From the NCBI GenBank assembly GCA_900104565.1, contig LT629952.1, positions 620,001 to 684,000 on the forward strand: a stretch of 64,000 nt of DNA, written 5' to 3'. The notes under the pieces were generated by a model. The model worked only from the letters and a program-made list of their open reading frames with translations. It was not told where the DNA came from and did no database searches. Made by a program: the position numbers and the translations under genes. Position 1 is the stretch's first letter. Each line of letters starts with the position of its first letter. Shown here in pieces: positions 17,604 to 26,440 of the stretch. The stretch comes from Ruminococcaceae bacterium Marseille-P2935. Its GTDB lineage: Bacteria; Bacillota; Clostridia; Oscillospirales; Ruminococcaceae.

Positions 17604-18128
17604 TTATTCCAGCATGCTGCGTAATTTTTTCAGCGTCCGATGCAGCTTAGAACTGACCGTTCCATGCGGGCACGCCAGAATTTGCGAAATTTCTTTTGTT
17701 GTATAGCCCTGCACAACCGAAAGAATAACGATCATTCTTTCCTGCGGGTTAAGCTGCGTTAAAGCTTCATACACAGCGCTTTTTTGAGTGAGCTCTTCTT
17801 CCAAGGAAACGCTGTCAGACGGATTTTCTAAAAGTTCATCCAGGTCAATATTCGGGCGGTCTTTTACATATTGACCAATTTTGCGCTTGCAACGAATGCT
17901 TGCAATTTTCATAATCCAGGGTTTAAAACTGCTTTCATCGCGCAGCTTTCCTATCCCCTTATACGCTTCCAGAAAGGTCTCGCTCACCGCATCCTGTGCG
18001 TCGTGGGCATTTCCGAGGGTATAGAGTGCAAACTTGTACAGGTCGGGTGCGACCTGTTCGTATAATGCCGAAAAGCTTTCTTTGTCACCAATTTTGGCTG
18101 TCCGGATCAGCCCAACATCCACATGCAT
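17604..18128 (-). CDS. RNA polymerase sigma factor, ECF subfamily
   Basis: About 174 residues with region 2 (YEQVAPDLYKFALYTLGNAHDAQDAVSETFLEAYKGIGKL) and region 4 (LTQLNPQERMIVILSVVQGYTTKEISQILACPHGTVSSKLHRTLKKLR). It directs RNA polymerase to a small stress or envelope regulon. I start at the ATG at 18128, preceded by GGTGGTG 5 nt upstream; the frame extends to 18227 but without a ribosome site. The membrane beta-propeller gene follows in the same transcript and is the presumed partner. No matching promoter sequence could be assigned with confidence. Confidence 0.92.
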   Translation of the reverse strand: MHVDVGLIRTAKIGDKESFSALYEQVAPDLYKFALYTLGNAHDAQDAVSETFLEAYKGIGKLRDESSFKPWIMKIASIRCKRKIGQYVKDRPNIDLDELLENPSDSVSLEEELTQKSAVYEALTQLNPQERMIVILSVVQGYTTKEISQILACPHGTVSSKLHRTLKKLRSMLE

Positions 18129-18252
18129 GTTTTCACCACCGTCGTCTCGCGGTTCATCTACTAAGTGCTGCAAAACAATAGTTTTATTGCACCGCAGAAA
18201 ATTTTCCCGCTTTTTTCTCAAAAGCACAAACAGTCATCCACTTTTGTCGTGT

Positions 18253-19041
18253 TTATATCTTTAAAAGACGCCTTGCATTTCCGCTAAAAATTTGTTCCTT
18301 TTGTTTATCACCAATCGGTAAAGACTCGATCATCTCCACCTCTGAAGCGCTGGAATGCCAGGGACAATCGCTGGCCATCAGTACTTGATCGGCTCCGTGT
18401 TTTTCAATCATTCTTGTTAGCTGTTCTTTTGGCAGTTCACCTGCGCAAAAAGCGGTATCCAAATAAGCGCCGGACCCTACTAAATATTCCTCGGCCTCTT
18501 TCCACATAAAGGTTCCCCCCATGTGTGCAAGCACCAGGTTTAACCCTGGAAACATTTGAACCACTTTTGCCGAAAGATGCGGCGGAGCATGTACAAGATC
18601 GGGAGAAACCGGATCAAATCCTGCATGTAATACTACGATCATACCCAATTGGTTGCAAAGATCATATACCGGCAGAAGCCGCTTGTCATCCACCATTACA
18701 TTTTGATAATCAGGATGAATTTTAATTCCCTTTATTCCAAGCGTATGCAAACGCTGCAGTTCTTCCAGCTTATCTTCACAATCAGGGTGTATGGTGCCAA
18801 AGGGAATAATTCGGGACTTCTTAAGGCCAGACACCCAGTCGTTAATTACCCGTTGATGTTTGGGTTTTGTTGCAATGGGCAGCAGCACTCCTTTGTCAAT
18901 TCCCCATTGTTCTAATTTATGAGCTAGATCGGACACTGTGCCGTCGGTATAATTTACTACACGGGCTGTATTTTTCAGGGAATCAATCGCCCGTTTTGCC
19001 AAATCATCAGTAAATGCGTGTACATGAAAATCAATAATCAT
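18253..19041 (-). CDS. Amidohydrolase family metal-dependent hydrolase
   Basis: About 262 residues with a TIM-barrel Amidohydro_2 fold. Metal-site motifs are DFHVHAF at the N-terminus (HxH), KGIKIHPDYQ, VVLHAGFD, LVLAHMGG and LMASDCPW (last metal Asp). The group includes decarboxylases and hydrolases of small ring compounds; the substrate is not predictable here. The ATG at 19041 is chosen because AAAGGA lies 9 nt upstream; the ATG three codons earlier touches that site. It is upstream of, and on the same strand as, the sigma factor gene, but more than 100 nt separates them, so co-transcription is uncertain. Confidence 0.85.
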   Translation of the reverse strand: MIIDFHVHAFTDDLAKRAIDSLKNTARVVNYTDGTVSDLAHKLEQWGIDKGVLLPIATKPKHQRVINDWVSGLKKSRIIPFGTIHPDCEDKLEELQRLHTLGIKGIKIHPDYQNVMVDDKRLLPVYDLCNQLGMIVVLHAGFDPVSPDLVHAPPHLSAKVVQMFPGLNLVLAHMGGTFMWKEAEEYLVGSGAYLDTAFCAGELPKEQLTRMIEKHGADQVLMASDCPWHSSASEVEMIESLPIGDKQKEQIFSGNARRLLKI

Positions 19042-19140
19042 TCCAGTCATTCCTTTAATTATTATCCATCACTTTAAAAACAATCATATTTTAAAGGTTT
19101 CAATACTCACTAAACCCAATCTTCAATTTTAACCTGCTAT

Positions 19141-19330
19141 AAAATTATTCATACCCGGTCAAAATCTTCGATTTTGGTACCGGGTAAGATTATTATAACC
19201 ACAAAGCAAAATGCAGCGCATTTTGTAGAACATAGCCCTGTCAGCTTTAGGTGTCCTTTTGTTGTTTAATATTCTCTCAGGTGTCCAAATCTTCGATTCG
19301 GAATACGCTGTGAGGTTATTATAACATGAT
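19141..19330. repeat. Dispersed intergenic repeat, family 2 (copy A)
   Basis: Contains the palindromic block GCAAAATGCAGCGCATTTTG and a following stretch of about 100 bp closely similar to 25541-25660. It includes small hairpins (ACCCGGT/ACCGGGT at about 19152-19186) and ends TGAGGTTATTATAA as the other copy does. No coding potential. Confidence 0.7.
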
Positions 19331-19507
19331 TCAACTATAAACGTCCACTTTTTTAGGCTGTTGCATATAATCCGGATGATTTAATAGCATTAACTTTAAC
19401 ATGGGGCAATTATAGTTTTTCGGTTAAAATTCAGTTTAATTTATTGCAGTAACATCAATGTTTTTTTGCACTTATAAATATATGCTACTTTTATCGGGAG
19501 GGATTGT

Positions 19508-20575
19508 ATGTATTCTTCCAAAAAGGTATTGTCAACTTATGCTGCTGCCCATGGGGTAGTTGACCTCACCTGTGTGTGGGCATTATTTGGCACTTTATTT
19601 CAGCTGGAAAATCCCCCTTATCGGTCCGTTTTCATTTTTTTGACTGTCTACAATTTATTTGCATTTTTGCTCCAACCCTTTATTGGGCTATTGGCCGACC
19701 ATTTCATTCCTCCAAAACGCTGTGCAATGCTTGGGTGTGTATTCATTATTCTTTCTTCCTTATTCATGTCATCGTTTCCTTCTCTGGCCGTTATCCCTCT
19801 TGGAACTGGCAACGCACTGTTTCATGTTGGAGGCGGGATCATCTCCCTGACCTTGGGAAATGATAAAGCGCCTGCCTGCGGCATATTTGTTGCTCCGGGT
19901 GCTTTTGGCCTTGCGACGGGCACCTTATGCGGCAGTCTTGGACTTTCAATTTTTTTACCTGTTTTTTTATTAACCGGTTGCTTATGGATGATATTAAAAA
20001 ACGACCCGCAACAAAAGTACTGTCAAACTCCAACCACCTCACACCCTGCTTACTTAATCATCGCCGTTCTTTTTTTGCTGTTCACTGTTTTTACACGGTC
20101 CTATCTCGGTTTTGCCGTACCTATGCCTTGGAAAACCGGAGCTGTTCCGGTTCTGCTGTCTGCTGCTTTTGCCATGCTGGGGAAAGGTTTGGGTGGTTTT
20201 GCAGCAAAACACCTCGGTTATGGCGTTACTACAGCTGGCGGTATCGTGCTGGCAGCCCCACTTCTACTGTTTAAGAATGAAACTATGCTTTTTGCTTTGA
20301 TTGGCATCTTATTTATCAACCTAACTATGCCTGTTACCTTGGCTGCATTGTCCGACCTGTTTCCCTCCCTGCCGGGTTTTGCTTTCGGCCTGGCGGCGGC
20401 TATTCTTTATCCGGGCTATATTATATCGCTGCTTTTCTCTTCGCATTGGGTTATAGCTCTGTTTTTGGTCCTCTCTGCCCTGTTGTCTTTACTGGGCTTA
20501 AAGGCAGCCTACTATCCCCAACAAAATAATCGGAGTAAAACGTCAGTTGCTCAGTTTGATGCCCATACAGACTAA
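19508..20575 (+). CDS. Major facilitator superfamily transporter
   Basis: 355 residues with about ten to twelve hydrophobic segments, somewhat short for an MFS protein. Typical loops are seen, such as GLLADHFIPPKRCAMLG between helices 2 and 3, and charged breaks before the C-terminal half. GGGAGG lies 6 nt upstream of the ATG. It heads a plus-strand set with two small membrane proteins. The start of the N-terminus (YAAAHGVVDLTCVW) resembles MFS proteins annotated in Clostridia without known substrate. Repeat family 2 lies in its upstream region. Confidence 0.85.
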   Translation: MYSSKKVLSTYAAAHGVVDLTCVWALFGTLFQLENPPYRSVFIFLTVYNLFAFLLQPFIGLLADHFIPPKRCAMLGCVFIILSSLFMSSFPSLAVIPLGTGNALFHVGGGIISLTLGNDKAPACGIFVAPGAFGLATGTLCGSLGLSIFLPVFLLTGCLWMILKNDPQQKYCQTPTTSHPAYLIIAVLFLLFTVFTRSYLGFAVPMPWKTGAVPVLLSAAFAMLGKGLGGFAAKHLGYGVTTAGGIVLAAPLLLFKNETMLFALIGILFINLTMPVTLAALSDLFPSLPGFAFGLAAAILYPGYIISLLFSSHWVIALFLVLSALLSLLGLKAAYYPQQNNRSKTSVAQFDAHTD

Positions 20576-20607
20576 CGAATTAACCGAAATTTTCAGGAGG
20601 TATCGTA

Positions 20608-20775
20608 ATGTATCAAAACCACTTTAGAAATTTTTTGGATGTTGCAATCTCTCCAGTAGAGCAATTTGTTTACAGCCCCTGGTTTCACGTATTATTAGCC
20701 GGGTTAGGGGTTACTGTTATTGTTGTGATTGCCCTGGCAATCTACTTTGTCATTAAAAAAAACAGAACCAAATAA
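20608..20775 (+). CDS. Small single-pass membrane protein (55 aa)
   Basis: ATG at 20608 behind a perfect AGGAGG (7 nt spacing). It encodes 55 residues: polar N-terminus MYQNHFRNFLDVAISPVE, one membrane segment of about 23 residues (LLAGLGVTVIVVIALAIYFV) and a basic tail IKKNRTK. It lies 32 nt after the MFS gene, and the next gene starts one base after its stop, so the three are probably co-transcribed. No family recognised; it could be an accessory subunit of the transporter. Confidence 0.75.
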   Translation: MYQNHFRNFLDVAISPVEQFVYSPWFHVLLAGLGVTVIVVIALAIYFVIKKNRTK

Positions 20776-20776
20776 T

Positions 20777-21112
20777 ATGGCTCTGCTTCAAGTTACCGCC
20801 GCAGCGGCAATCACAATATGTATTGAAACAGGTTACTATTACCTGCTCCGGCTAAGGTCAAAACCTTTTTTACTGGTCTGTGTACTAATAAATTTGGCCA
20901 CTAACCTGGGGCTTAATATTTTGCTTTCTTTTTTAACACCAATAACTGCTAAAAATTGGATTTACCCGCTGGAATCATTGATCGTGCTAATTGAATGGCT
21001 GACACTTCGCTATCTTTCCAACTGGAAAAAGCGAAGACTTTTTGCCGCAGTTTTAGGGGCCAATTTTCTAAGCTACTTTGCAGGCATTATACTATTTGGA
21101 CCAATTGGATAA
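20777..21112 (+). CDS. Small multi-pass membrane protein (111 aa)
   Basis: Starts at the ATG one base after the stop of the 55-residue gene, with no ribosome site of its own, so translational coupling is likely. About 111 residues with three to four hydrophobic segments (LLQVTAAAAITICIETGYYYL; PFLLVCVLINLATNLGLNILLSF; IYPLESLIVLIEWLTLRYL; FAAVLGANFLSYFAGIILFG). No named family recognised. The layout MFS protein, small single-pass protein, multi-pass protein suggests a membrane complex, but this is only context. Confidence 0.7.
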   Translation: MALLQVTAAAAITICIETGYYYLLRLRSKPFLLVCVLINLATNLGLNILLSFLTPITAKNWIYPLESLIVLIEWLTLRYLSNWKKRRLFAAVLGANFLSYFAGIILFGPIG

Positions 21113-21118
21113 AAGCAT

Positions 21119-21158
21119 AAAACGCGGCTCGAACCATTGTGGTTAAAGCCGCGTTTTT
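21119..21158 (+). terminator. Rho-independent terminator
   Basis: AAAACGCGGCT and AGCCGCGTTTTT arms around a 16-nt loop directly after the 111-residue gene. Confidence 0.85.
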
Positions 21159-21326
21159 AGTTAATTTAGCAAAGAAGATTGATCTGTTTGAAATACTCTT
21201 AAATCTTCCCCTACATTTATAGTTAGAAGATATGACAGCAGTATGTCCTACATATGACAAATGACTGGCGGCACATAAACCTGCTCTGCTTACAATACCA
21301 TTGCGGAATCTTTATCAGGCAGAAGC

Positions 21327-22178
21327 CTAATCTTGCTCCGTACGAATAAACAGAATTCCCAAAGTGCCTGGCCCGCAATGGCAAGAAATCGTACATCCCG
21401 CCATAGTTTCCATTATTCTGGAAAAATGCCCATATTGACGGACAGCAGCTTTTGCAACCTTCAGGTCAGATTCATCCACAGGGGTGTGAGTAATAAACAG
21501 TTTATCTTCCACAATGTCTTTTCGGCCATTTAACCGTTCTTTAATATAAGCAGTAAGGCATTTAGCATAAGATCCCCTGTATTTTTTAGCAATCCGCATT
21601 TTGCCATCCACTACTTCAATGCAGGGTTTCAGCTTCAGCAGGTTTGCACCCAGTGCGGCAACAGCAGAACAGCGTCCTCCTTTTACCATATACTCCAGCC
21701 GGTTTAATATAAAACTTGCCTCTACCCGGCCTGCAAGCTTCCTCAGCTCTTCACTCAACAAGGCTGCATCGGTACAGCTTTGTGCACGTTCACATGCTTC
21801 CAGCACAATATGCCCCTGGCCAGTAGAAAGGTTTTGCGAATCAACAATATATACATTTTCCAGGCCTTCCGCCGCTAAACATGCATTCTGGTAGCAGGAA
21901 GAAAAACCGGAACCCAGATTAATGTGGATTACCGCATCATACTCCCGAGACAGGGATTCAAACATAGCGCGATATGTACCAATATTCACAGCCGCCGTGG
22001 TGCAAAGGTCCCCGCCTGCCGCTACGTGGGCAAAAATATCTGCCGGCGTAATGTTCACCCCATCGGTAAAGGACGTTCCCTGTTTTATAATTTGAAGGGG
22101 CAGAAGGGTAATGTTGTATTGTGCAATAAGCTCTGGTGACAAATCGCAGGTACTGTCAGAGGTTATTTTAATATTCAT
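21327..22178 (-). CDS. DegV family protein (divergent lipid-binding loop)
   Basis: 283 residues. DegV/FakB proteins bind a fatty acid and present it to a kinase (FakA) for phosphorylation. The N-terminus KITSDSTCDLSPELIAQYNI and the C-terminal HCGPGTLGILF are typical, as is RLEYMVKGGRCS. The usual TSQ lipid-carboxylate motif reads TTAAV, and the LSSGLSGTYQ-type loop reads LGSGFSSCYQ, so ligand choice may differ from the neighbour. GCGAGGA lies upstream of the ATG. A second DegV gene precedes it on the same strand 158 nt away. Confidence 0.88.
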   Translation of the reverse strand: MNIKITSDSTCDLSPELIAQYNITLLPLQIIKQGTSFTDGVNITPADIFAHVAAGGDLCTTAAVNIGTYRAMFESLSREYDAVIHINLGSGFSSCYQNACLAAEGLENVYIVDSQNLSTGQGHIVLEACERAQSCTDAALLSEELRKLAGRVEASFILNRLEYMVKGGRCSAVAALGANLLKLKPCIEVVDGKMRIAKKYRGSYAKCLTAYIKERLNGRKDIVEDKLFITHTPVDESDLKVAKAAVRQYGHFSRIMETMAGCTISCHCGPGTLGILFIRTEQD

Positions 22179-22336
22179 GCTGATTCCTCGCTTTGATATA
22201 AATTATTTTAAATAAATAAAATAAAAGCTGAAACAATAGCTATTGAAAATAAAGAAGAAAAATAAATTCAGGGCGAATTAGCTTAGAATCAGCAAATATC
22301 CGGTATCAGCAGAATAACACTATACAGCAATATTGA

Positions 22337-23224
22337 TTAATCTTTGCGTTTATCGCCCCAGAAGAATAATGCAACCGTACCAGGTCCTGTGTGGCTTCCT
22401 ATCGTTGTCCCAACATGATTAATTTCGACACAGCCATTTAACTGCGGGAACTTTTCCTCCACAAGGTCCGCAACTGCACGCGCATCTTCGTAGCATGCAG
22501 AATTTGAGATGTAACATTTTCCAGAATAATTCAATCCACCCTCAGCATACTTTTCCATCTGCTTAACTATTTCTTCAATTACCTTTTTCTTTCCCCTTAT
22601 TTTATAACGCGGAATCAACCGGCCAAGATGATCCATGTTAAGCAGAGGGCATATCTTTAATACCGTGCCAAACCAACCGGCCGCTTTGGAAATACGCCCG
22701 CCCTTAACATAAAAGGTAAGGTCAGTTGAAAAGAACCAGTGGTGGAGCTCTAATTTATGATTGTTTACCCAATGGTAAAGCTCATCAATTTCCATTCCCG
22801 AATCCCGCAAATCCGCCAGTTTATCCATCAGTAATCCATAGCCTGAAGATGCCCCAAGTGAATCCACAATATATATTTTTCGTTCAGGGAAACGTTCCAA
22901 CAGATCTTCTCGTGCAATATTAGCCGAATTATACACACCTGAAATACCCGAGGAAAGACAAACATGCAGAATATCCTTCCCCTGCTCCAAAAACGGGGTG
23001 AAATAATCAATAAATTCATCAATATTAACTTGAGATGTTTTTGTTTCGGCCCCATTTGCCATCTCTTTGTAAAACTGAGAAAATGGCATGGATTTTCCCA
23101 AATCGTCCGCATATTGTTTTCCATTTAAAAAATAGTGAAATGGAATATAATGAATATCCCTATCGTTAAAATGTTTCTCCGTTAAGTCTGCAGTAGAGCA
23201 GCAGCTGAGTACGTAATCTGCCAT
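22337..23224 (-). CDS. DegV family protein (canonical)
   Basis: About 295 residues. It starts MADYVLSCCSTADLTEKHF at 23224 with GCGAGGAAA upstream; the frame extends further 5' without a ribosome site. The lipid-binding motifs are intact: TSQVN, LSSGISGVYNSA, YVKGGRISKAAGW and SHTGPGTVALFF. The likely role is fatty-acid carrier for a FakA-type kinase encoded elsewhere. It lies upstream of the more divergent DegV gene; the 158-nt gap shows no clear terminator. Confidence 0.9.
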   Translation of the reverse strand: MADYVLSCCSTADLTEKHFNDRDIHYIPFHYFLNGKQYADDLGKSMPFSQFYKEMANGAETKTSQVNIDEFIDYFTPFLEQGKDILHVCLSSGISGVYNSANIAREDLLERFPERKIYIVDSLGASSGYGLLMDKLADLRDSGMEIDELYHWVNNHKLELHHWFFSTDLTFYVKGGRISKAAGWFGTVLKICPLLNMDHLGRLIPRYKIRGKKKVIEEIVKQMEKYAEGGLNYSGKCYISNSACYEDARAVADLVEEKFPQLNGCVEINHVGTTIGSHTGPGTVALFFWGDKRKD

Positions 23225-23428
23225 AAAAATTTCCTCGCTTTCGTCTTTTCCGTATTCGCAGTGAAATAAAATAGGGGGCCTCACACTGCTATAATAAAAT
23301 ATTACCGAAGATTGCAGAAGAAATCTATCTAGCATAGTTCAATACGGCTCTCAAAGTAAAAACAGAATCCTAGAGCAGCAAAACAGCAACTCTCAAAATT
23401 ATAGAGTGACCAAAAAACTACAAAAGCT

Positions 23429-24034
23429 CTAGCGAATCGCTTGATTAATACGTATTTTAAAACAAAGGCAGATAATCACCTGGGCAGGAATACCCACCAA
23501 AAAAAGAATCCACCAATTTTGCCGGTAATATAAAAAAGTTAAATATAAGGTAAGCAGCACACTCCAGTTTAATGCTGAAATAATAAAAAGGTTATTTCTT
23601 TTATTGCCCCAAATAGAATTCAAAACAAGCAGAACAATAATCGAAACAGGAAGCGTATATACAAACACCAGCCACTGGGTATAACCAATCAAATATAAAA
23701 TAATAAAAGTTAAAAGTGAAATTGTCCAAATCCCAGTTATCGTAATCTGCGTTATGGTTTTATGGTTAGAGTGTAGTTTTTTCGTTTTTTGAGGCGCAGC
23801 TGCCTGTTCCATTTCTTTTGGCGTGTGCTCCTGAAACAGGTAATCAATGGAAACGCAAAAAATTTTACTCATCTGAAACAAAACATATGCATCAGGAATT
23901 GCCTCTGCCCGCTCCCATCTGGAGATAGCTTTGTCAGAATAGTTGAGCTTTTCGCCCAGCTCATATTGGGTCATATGATCCCTGTTGCGCAGATAAATAA
24001 TATTCTGCGCCACGATATTTTTGAGTTTTTCCAT
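23429..24034 (-). CDS. Membrane-tethered XRE-family regulator
   Basis: 201 residues. The N-terminal helix-turn-helix (about 10-65: IIYLRNRDHMTQYELGEKLNYSDKAISRWERAEAIPD) is fused by a polar linker to four hydrophobic segments (starting TGIWTISLLTFIILYLIGY and ending AQVIICLCFKIRI). Such one-piece membrane-bound regulators are common in Firmicutes and may sense membrane state or a small peptide. AGGAG lies 9 nt before the ATG. It is on the same strand as, and upstream of, the canonical DegV gene, about 200 nt away; the target genes are unknown. Confidence 0.85.
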   Translation of the reverse strand: MEKLKNIVAQNIIYLRNRDHMTQYELGEKLNYSDKAISRWERAEAIPDAYVLFQMSKIFCVSIDYLFQEHTPKEMEQAAAPQKTKKLHSNHKTITQITITGIWTISLLTFIILYLIGYTQWLVFVYTLPVSIIVLLVLNSIWGNKRNNLFIISALNWSVLLTLYLTFLYYRQNWWILFLVGIPAQVIICLCFKIRINQAIR

Positions 24035-24186
24035 ATTGCTGTTTCTCCTATAGGATTTTTGCCAAAATGAACCTTATGTGCCACGTCACATTATGATAAA
24101 TACACATTATTTTTTTGCCACGCACATTTTATGGACGTAATGGGCAAAACTGCAACACAATCAATTTTGCTAAACATACTTTTCTG

Positions 24187-25254
24187 TCAGTCATTTTTCT
24201 GTTTGCCGTTTTTCAAGCGGTTTTGAATGGTGCGGCTGATTTTAAGCATTTTTTCCCCTATTAAAACCAAGCGCCGGAAGGAGGGTGAAAAAACATAGTC
24301 AAATTCTCCGGCAAACAGCACCTCTGTACCGCCAAACCCTTTTTTAAAACGATAAACACCATACCTGGGGTTGCTTTCTTCTAAAGGCAGGGGAATCCCC
24401 TGAAAATCATAAACAATGCTGTCCCCTTCAGCTGCCCATTGAATCATACTCCATTGCATAAGATGATTGGGCATAACCTTACGGTCCTCGTTGCCAGATG
24501 CACCGTAAAGATAAATTGTTTTGCGGGAATACTGCAATGCCAGCGCCGCAGAAACCGGTCTTCCCTCATAATAACAGTTATAAAGACGGGCATGTTCGCC
24601 AAAAGCGTCTAAAATTCTTAAAAAATATTCTTTGGAGCGGGGCAGAAAATGGTCCCGTTCCCCAGTAATCTGCATGAGCTGGTAGAAATCGTCTATTCCC
24701 TCAGGGCCCATTACCCTGCACTCAACCCCATGCTTTTCTGCTACTCGAACATTGTAACGCCACTTACTGTGAAAACCGGCAAATACCTCCTCGGCACTTT
24801 TCCCTTCCATTGCAATCATATAGTTGTTACGCGTTTGAATGGTGCCAAAATCCTCAAGGTAAGGTGTATGTTCAAAACCAAGATGACGTGCGATCTTTAC
24901 AAACTCGTCATCACCTTCCAACACATATGGGTCCATACGGAACATATAGCCTTTATGCTTTTTTGCAACTGCTTTTACGCCATTCAACAGATCGGCCAGT
25001 ACCGCCTCGTTGTGAAAATCGCATACCGGCCCGCGAGGGGAATATAAAAAGGTACGGGAAAAAATTGGAACCTTTTGAATTAAGATTAACATAGAACCCT
25101 GGATCGCACCATCTTCCCCACGAGATACAACCACTTCAAAATCCCAGTTATATTTTACCTTTGTCCAGCGAATCGACTGCATGAAGTTGCCTGCCCGATG
25201 CCGTTGAACAAACTGTTCATACTCTTCATACTGCGCGCTGTTTAGTATCTCCAA
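24187..25254 (-). CDS. FemAB-type peptidoglycan branch aminoacyltransferase or related GNAT
   Basis: About 355 residues. It has two GNAT-like halves as in FemX/MurM: N-terminal FVQRHRAGNFMQSIRWTKVK, central SKWRYNVRVAEKHGVECRV, and C-terminal KTIYLYGASGNEDRKVMPNHLMQWSMIQWAAEG followed by YDFQGIPLP and RFKKGFGGT, the last being a strong FemAB signature. These enzymes add amino acids from aminoacyl-tRNA to lipid II side chains. I place the start at the TTG at 25254 because GAGGAG lies 8 nt upstream; a GTG at 25263 touches that site. Confidence 0.88.
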   Translation of the reverse strand: MEILNSAQYEEYEQFVQRHRAGNFMQSIRWTKVKYNWDFEVVVSRGEDGAIQGSMLILIQKVPIFSRTFLYSPRGPVCDFHNEAVLADLLNGVKAVAKKHKGYMFRMDPYVLEGDDEFVKIARHLGFEHTPYLEDFGTIQTRNNYMIAMEGKSAEEVFAGFHSKWRYNVRVAEKHGVECRVMGPEGIDDFYQLMQITGERDHFLPRSKEYFLRILDAFGEHARLYNCYYEGRPVSAALALQYSRKTIYLYGASGNEDRKVMPNHLMQWSMIQWAAEGDSIVYDFQGIPLPLEESNPRYGVYRFKKGFGGTEVLFAGEFDYVFSPSFRRLVLIGEKMLKISRTIQNRLKNGKQKND

Positions 25255-25439
25255 TATGGTCACTCCTCTAATTATGTTACCTTTATATTAATAGGTGTCT
25301 TTACACAGGTTATTCATGATATTACTTTTCCGGCGTATTTTTCTTCTTGTCATTTTGTTTCAAATGACTATGTAAATTTCATACAAGTTAGAGAACCGCA
25401 AAGCAAATACGGCCTCAAAGCAAGGTGACTATTGCCCTC

Positions 25440-25740
25440 CCGCATATCCTTGAGTATATAATGAAGTATTAAATATTCCCCGGCATATGCCGGCCGATAC
25501 TGGGCGATGACGCAAAACTTCAAATGAGGTTATATCATTCAAAAGCAAAATGCGACACATTTTGTAGGGTGCAGCCCTGCCAGCTTTAAGCGGGCCTTTT
25601 GTTGTTTTAATGATCCCTCAGGCGTCTAAATCTTCGATTGGGGGCACGCCGTGAGGTTATTCACACGGAATATCAATGTTCTTGGGGCCCGTTTAAAATC
25701 TTCAATTTCAGTAACGTATGAGGTTATTATACCATGAACA
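25440..25740. repeat. Dispersed intergenic repeat, family 2 (copy B)
   Basis: Homologous along about 120 bp (25541-25660) to 19203-19320, including AAAGCAAAATGC, CAGCTTTA, CCTTTTGTTGTTT, TCTTCGATT and the closing GTGAGGTTATT. A shorter echo (AAAATCTTCAATTTCAGTAACGTATGAGGTTATTATACC) follows and runs directly into a copy of the 90-bp repeat. Confidence 0.7.
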
Positions 25741-25822
25741 CAAAGTGTGAATGGTATAATTGGCCATTGCCGTATGGCAGGCCGTGGGAATAAGTATAAT
25801 AAGCGCTTTGCGGTTATTATAC
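25728..25822 (-). repeat. 90-bp hairpin repeat, single inverted copy
   Basis: Reverse complement of the unit found in tandem at 55741-56100, with nearly identical blocks GGCCATTGCCGTATGGCAGG, GTGGGAATAAGTATAATAAG and CGCTTTGCGGTTATTATACC. Located in the long spacer between the FemAB-type and PfkB genes. Confidence 0.85.
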
Positions 25823-26440
25823 CACAAAAAACCATTCATTTCCTGAAATTAACTTAAAATTCAGCCCAAATTAACCGTGGTAATTATATCATTGCGCAAA
25901 AACACTGTCAACGCGAAGACTGTCGTAAATAAAACAGTTGGAGAAATTGTTTGGGAGTGTTTAGAGGATTTTCACAAAAAACTTTTTGCTTTCGGTATAA
26001 TCCTACGAGGAGTTTGTGATATTTTTATCCAATACACCAAAAACAAATTGTTTCTACGCAAAATATCAACTTTTTTCAGTTTTATGTTATTGGCAAAGAC
26101 CATTGACAGATTGAAAAAGAACCGATATACTCATTTTTAGAAGGAATTCTGTCCTACAATAAGTATACTCTATTATTCTCCGGCCAGTTTAGCTGACCGG
26201 AAAAAAATTGTTCGACTTGGTAAGACCATCTGCGTATTATAACACAAAAGCCAAATGCACAGCATCTTGAAAAGCAAAGCTTTGCTGCCTTTCGGTGAAT
26301 TTTTGATGTTTTAATGTTCCCAAATCCCTGGTTAAATTCTCTCATTATAAAAACGGGTATGGTTACACTAAAGCTACAATGGGATCTGCAGATGAATTTA
26401 CCAATCATTAATAAAATCCTTGGGAAAGAGGGCGACTATT
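25823..26440. other. Long intergenic spacer with degraded repeat fragments
   Basis: About 600 bases before the PfkB gene. A divergent fragment resembling repeat family 2 lies around 26230-26330 (GTATTATAACACAAAAGCC, then GCAAAGCTTTGC). A hairpin formed by CCGGCCAG and CTGACCGG lies near 26180-26200. No supported gene; an 87-codon frame here lacks a ribosome site. Confidence 0.5.

Noticed and set aside
24075-24125. TGTG...CACA inverted motifs upstream of the XRE gene as an operator
   Set aside because: The motifs are short and imperfect and could occur by chance in AT-rich DNA.
25877-26140. 87-codon plus-strand frame in the FemAB-PfkB spacer
   Set aside because: GTG start without a ribosome site, low-complexity Lys/Ile/Phe-rich translation as expected of AT-rich spacer DNA.
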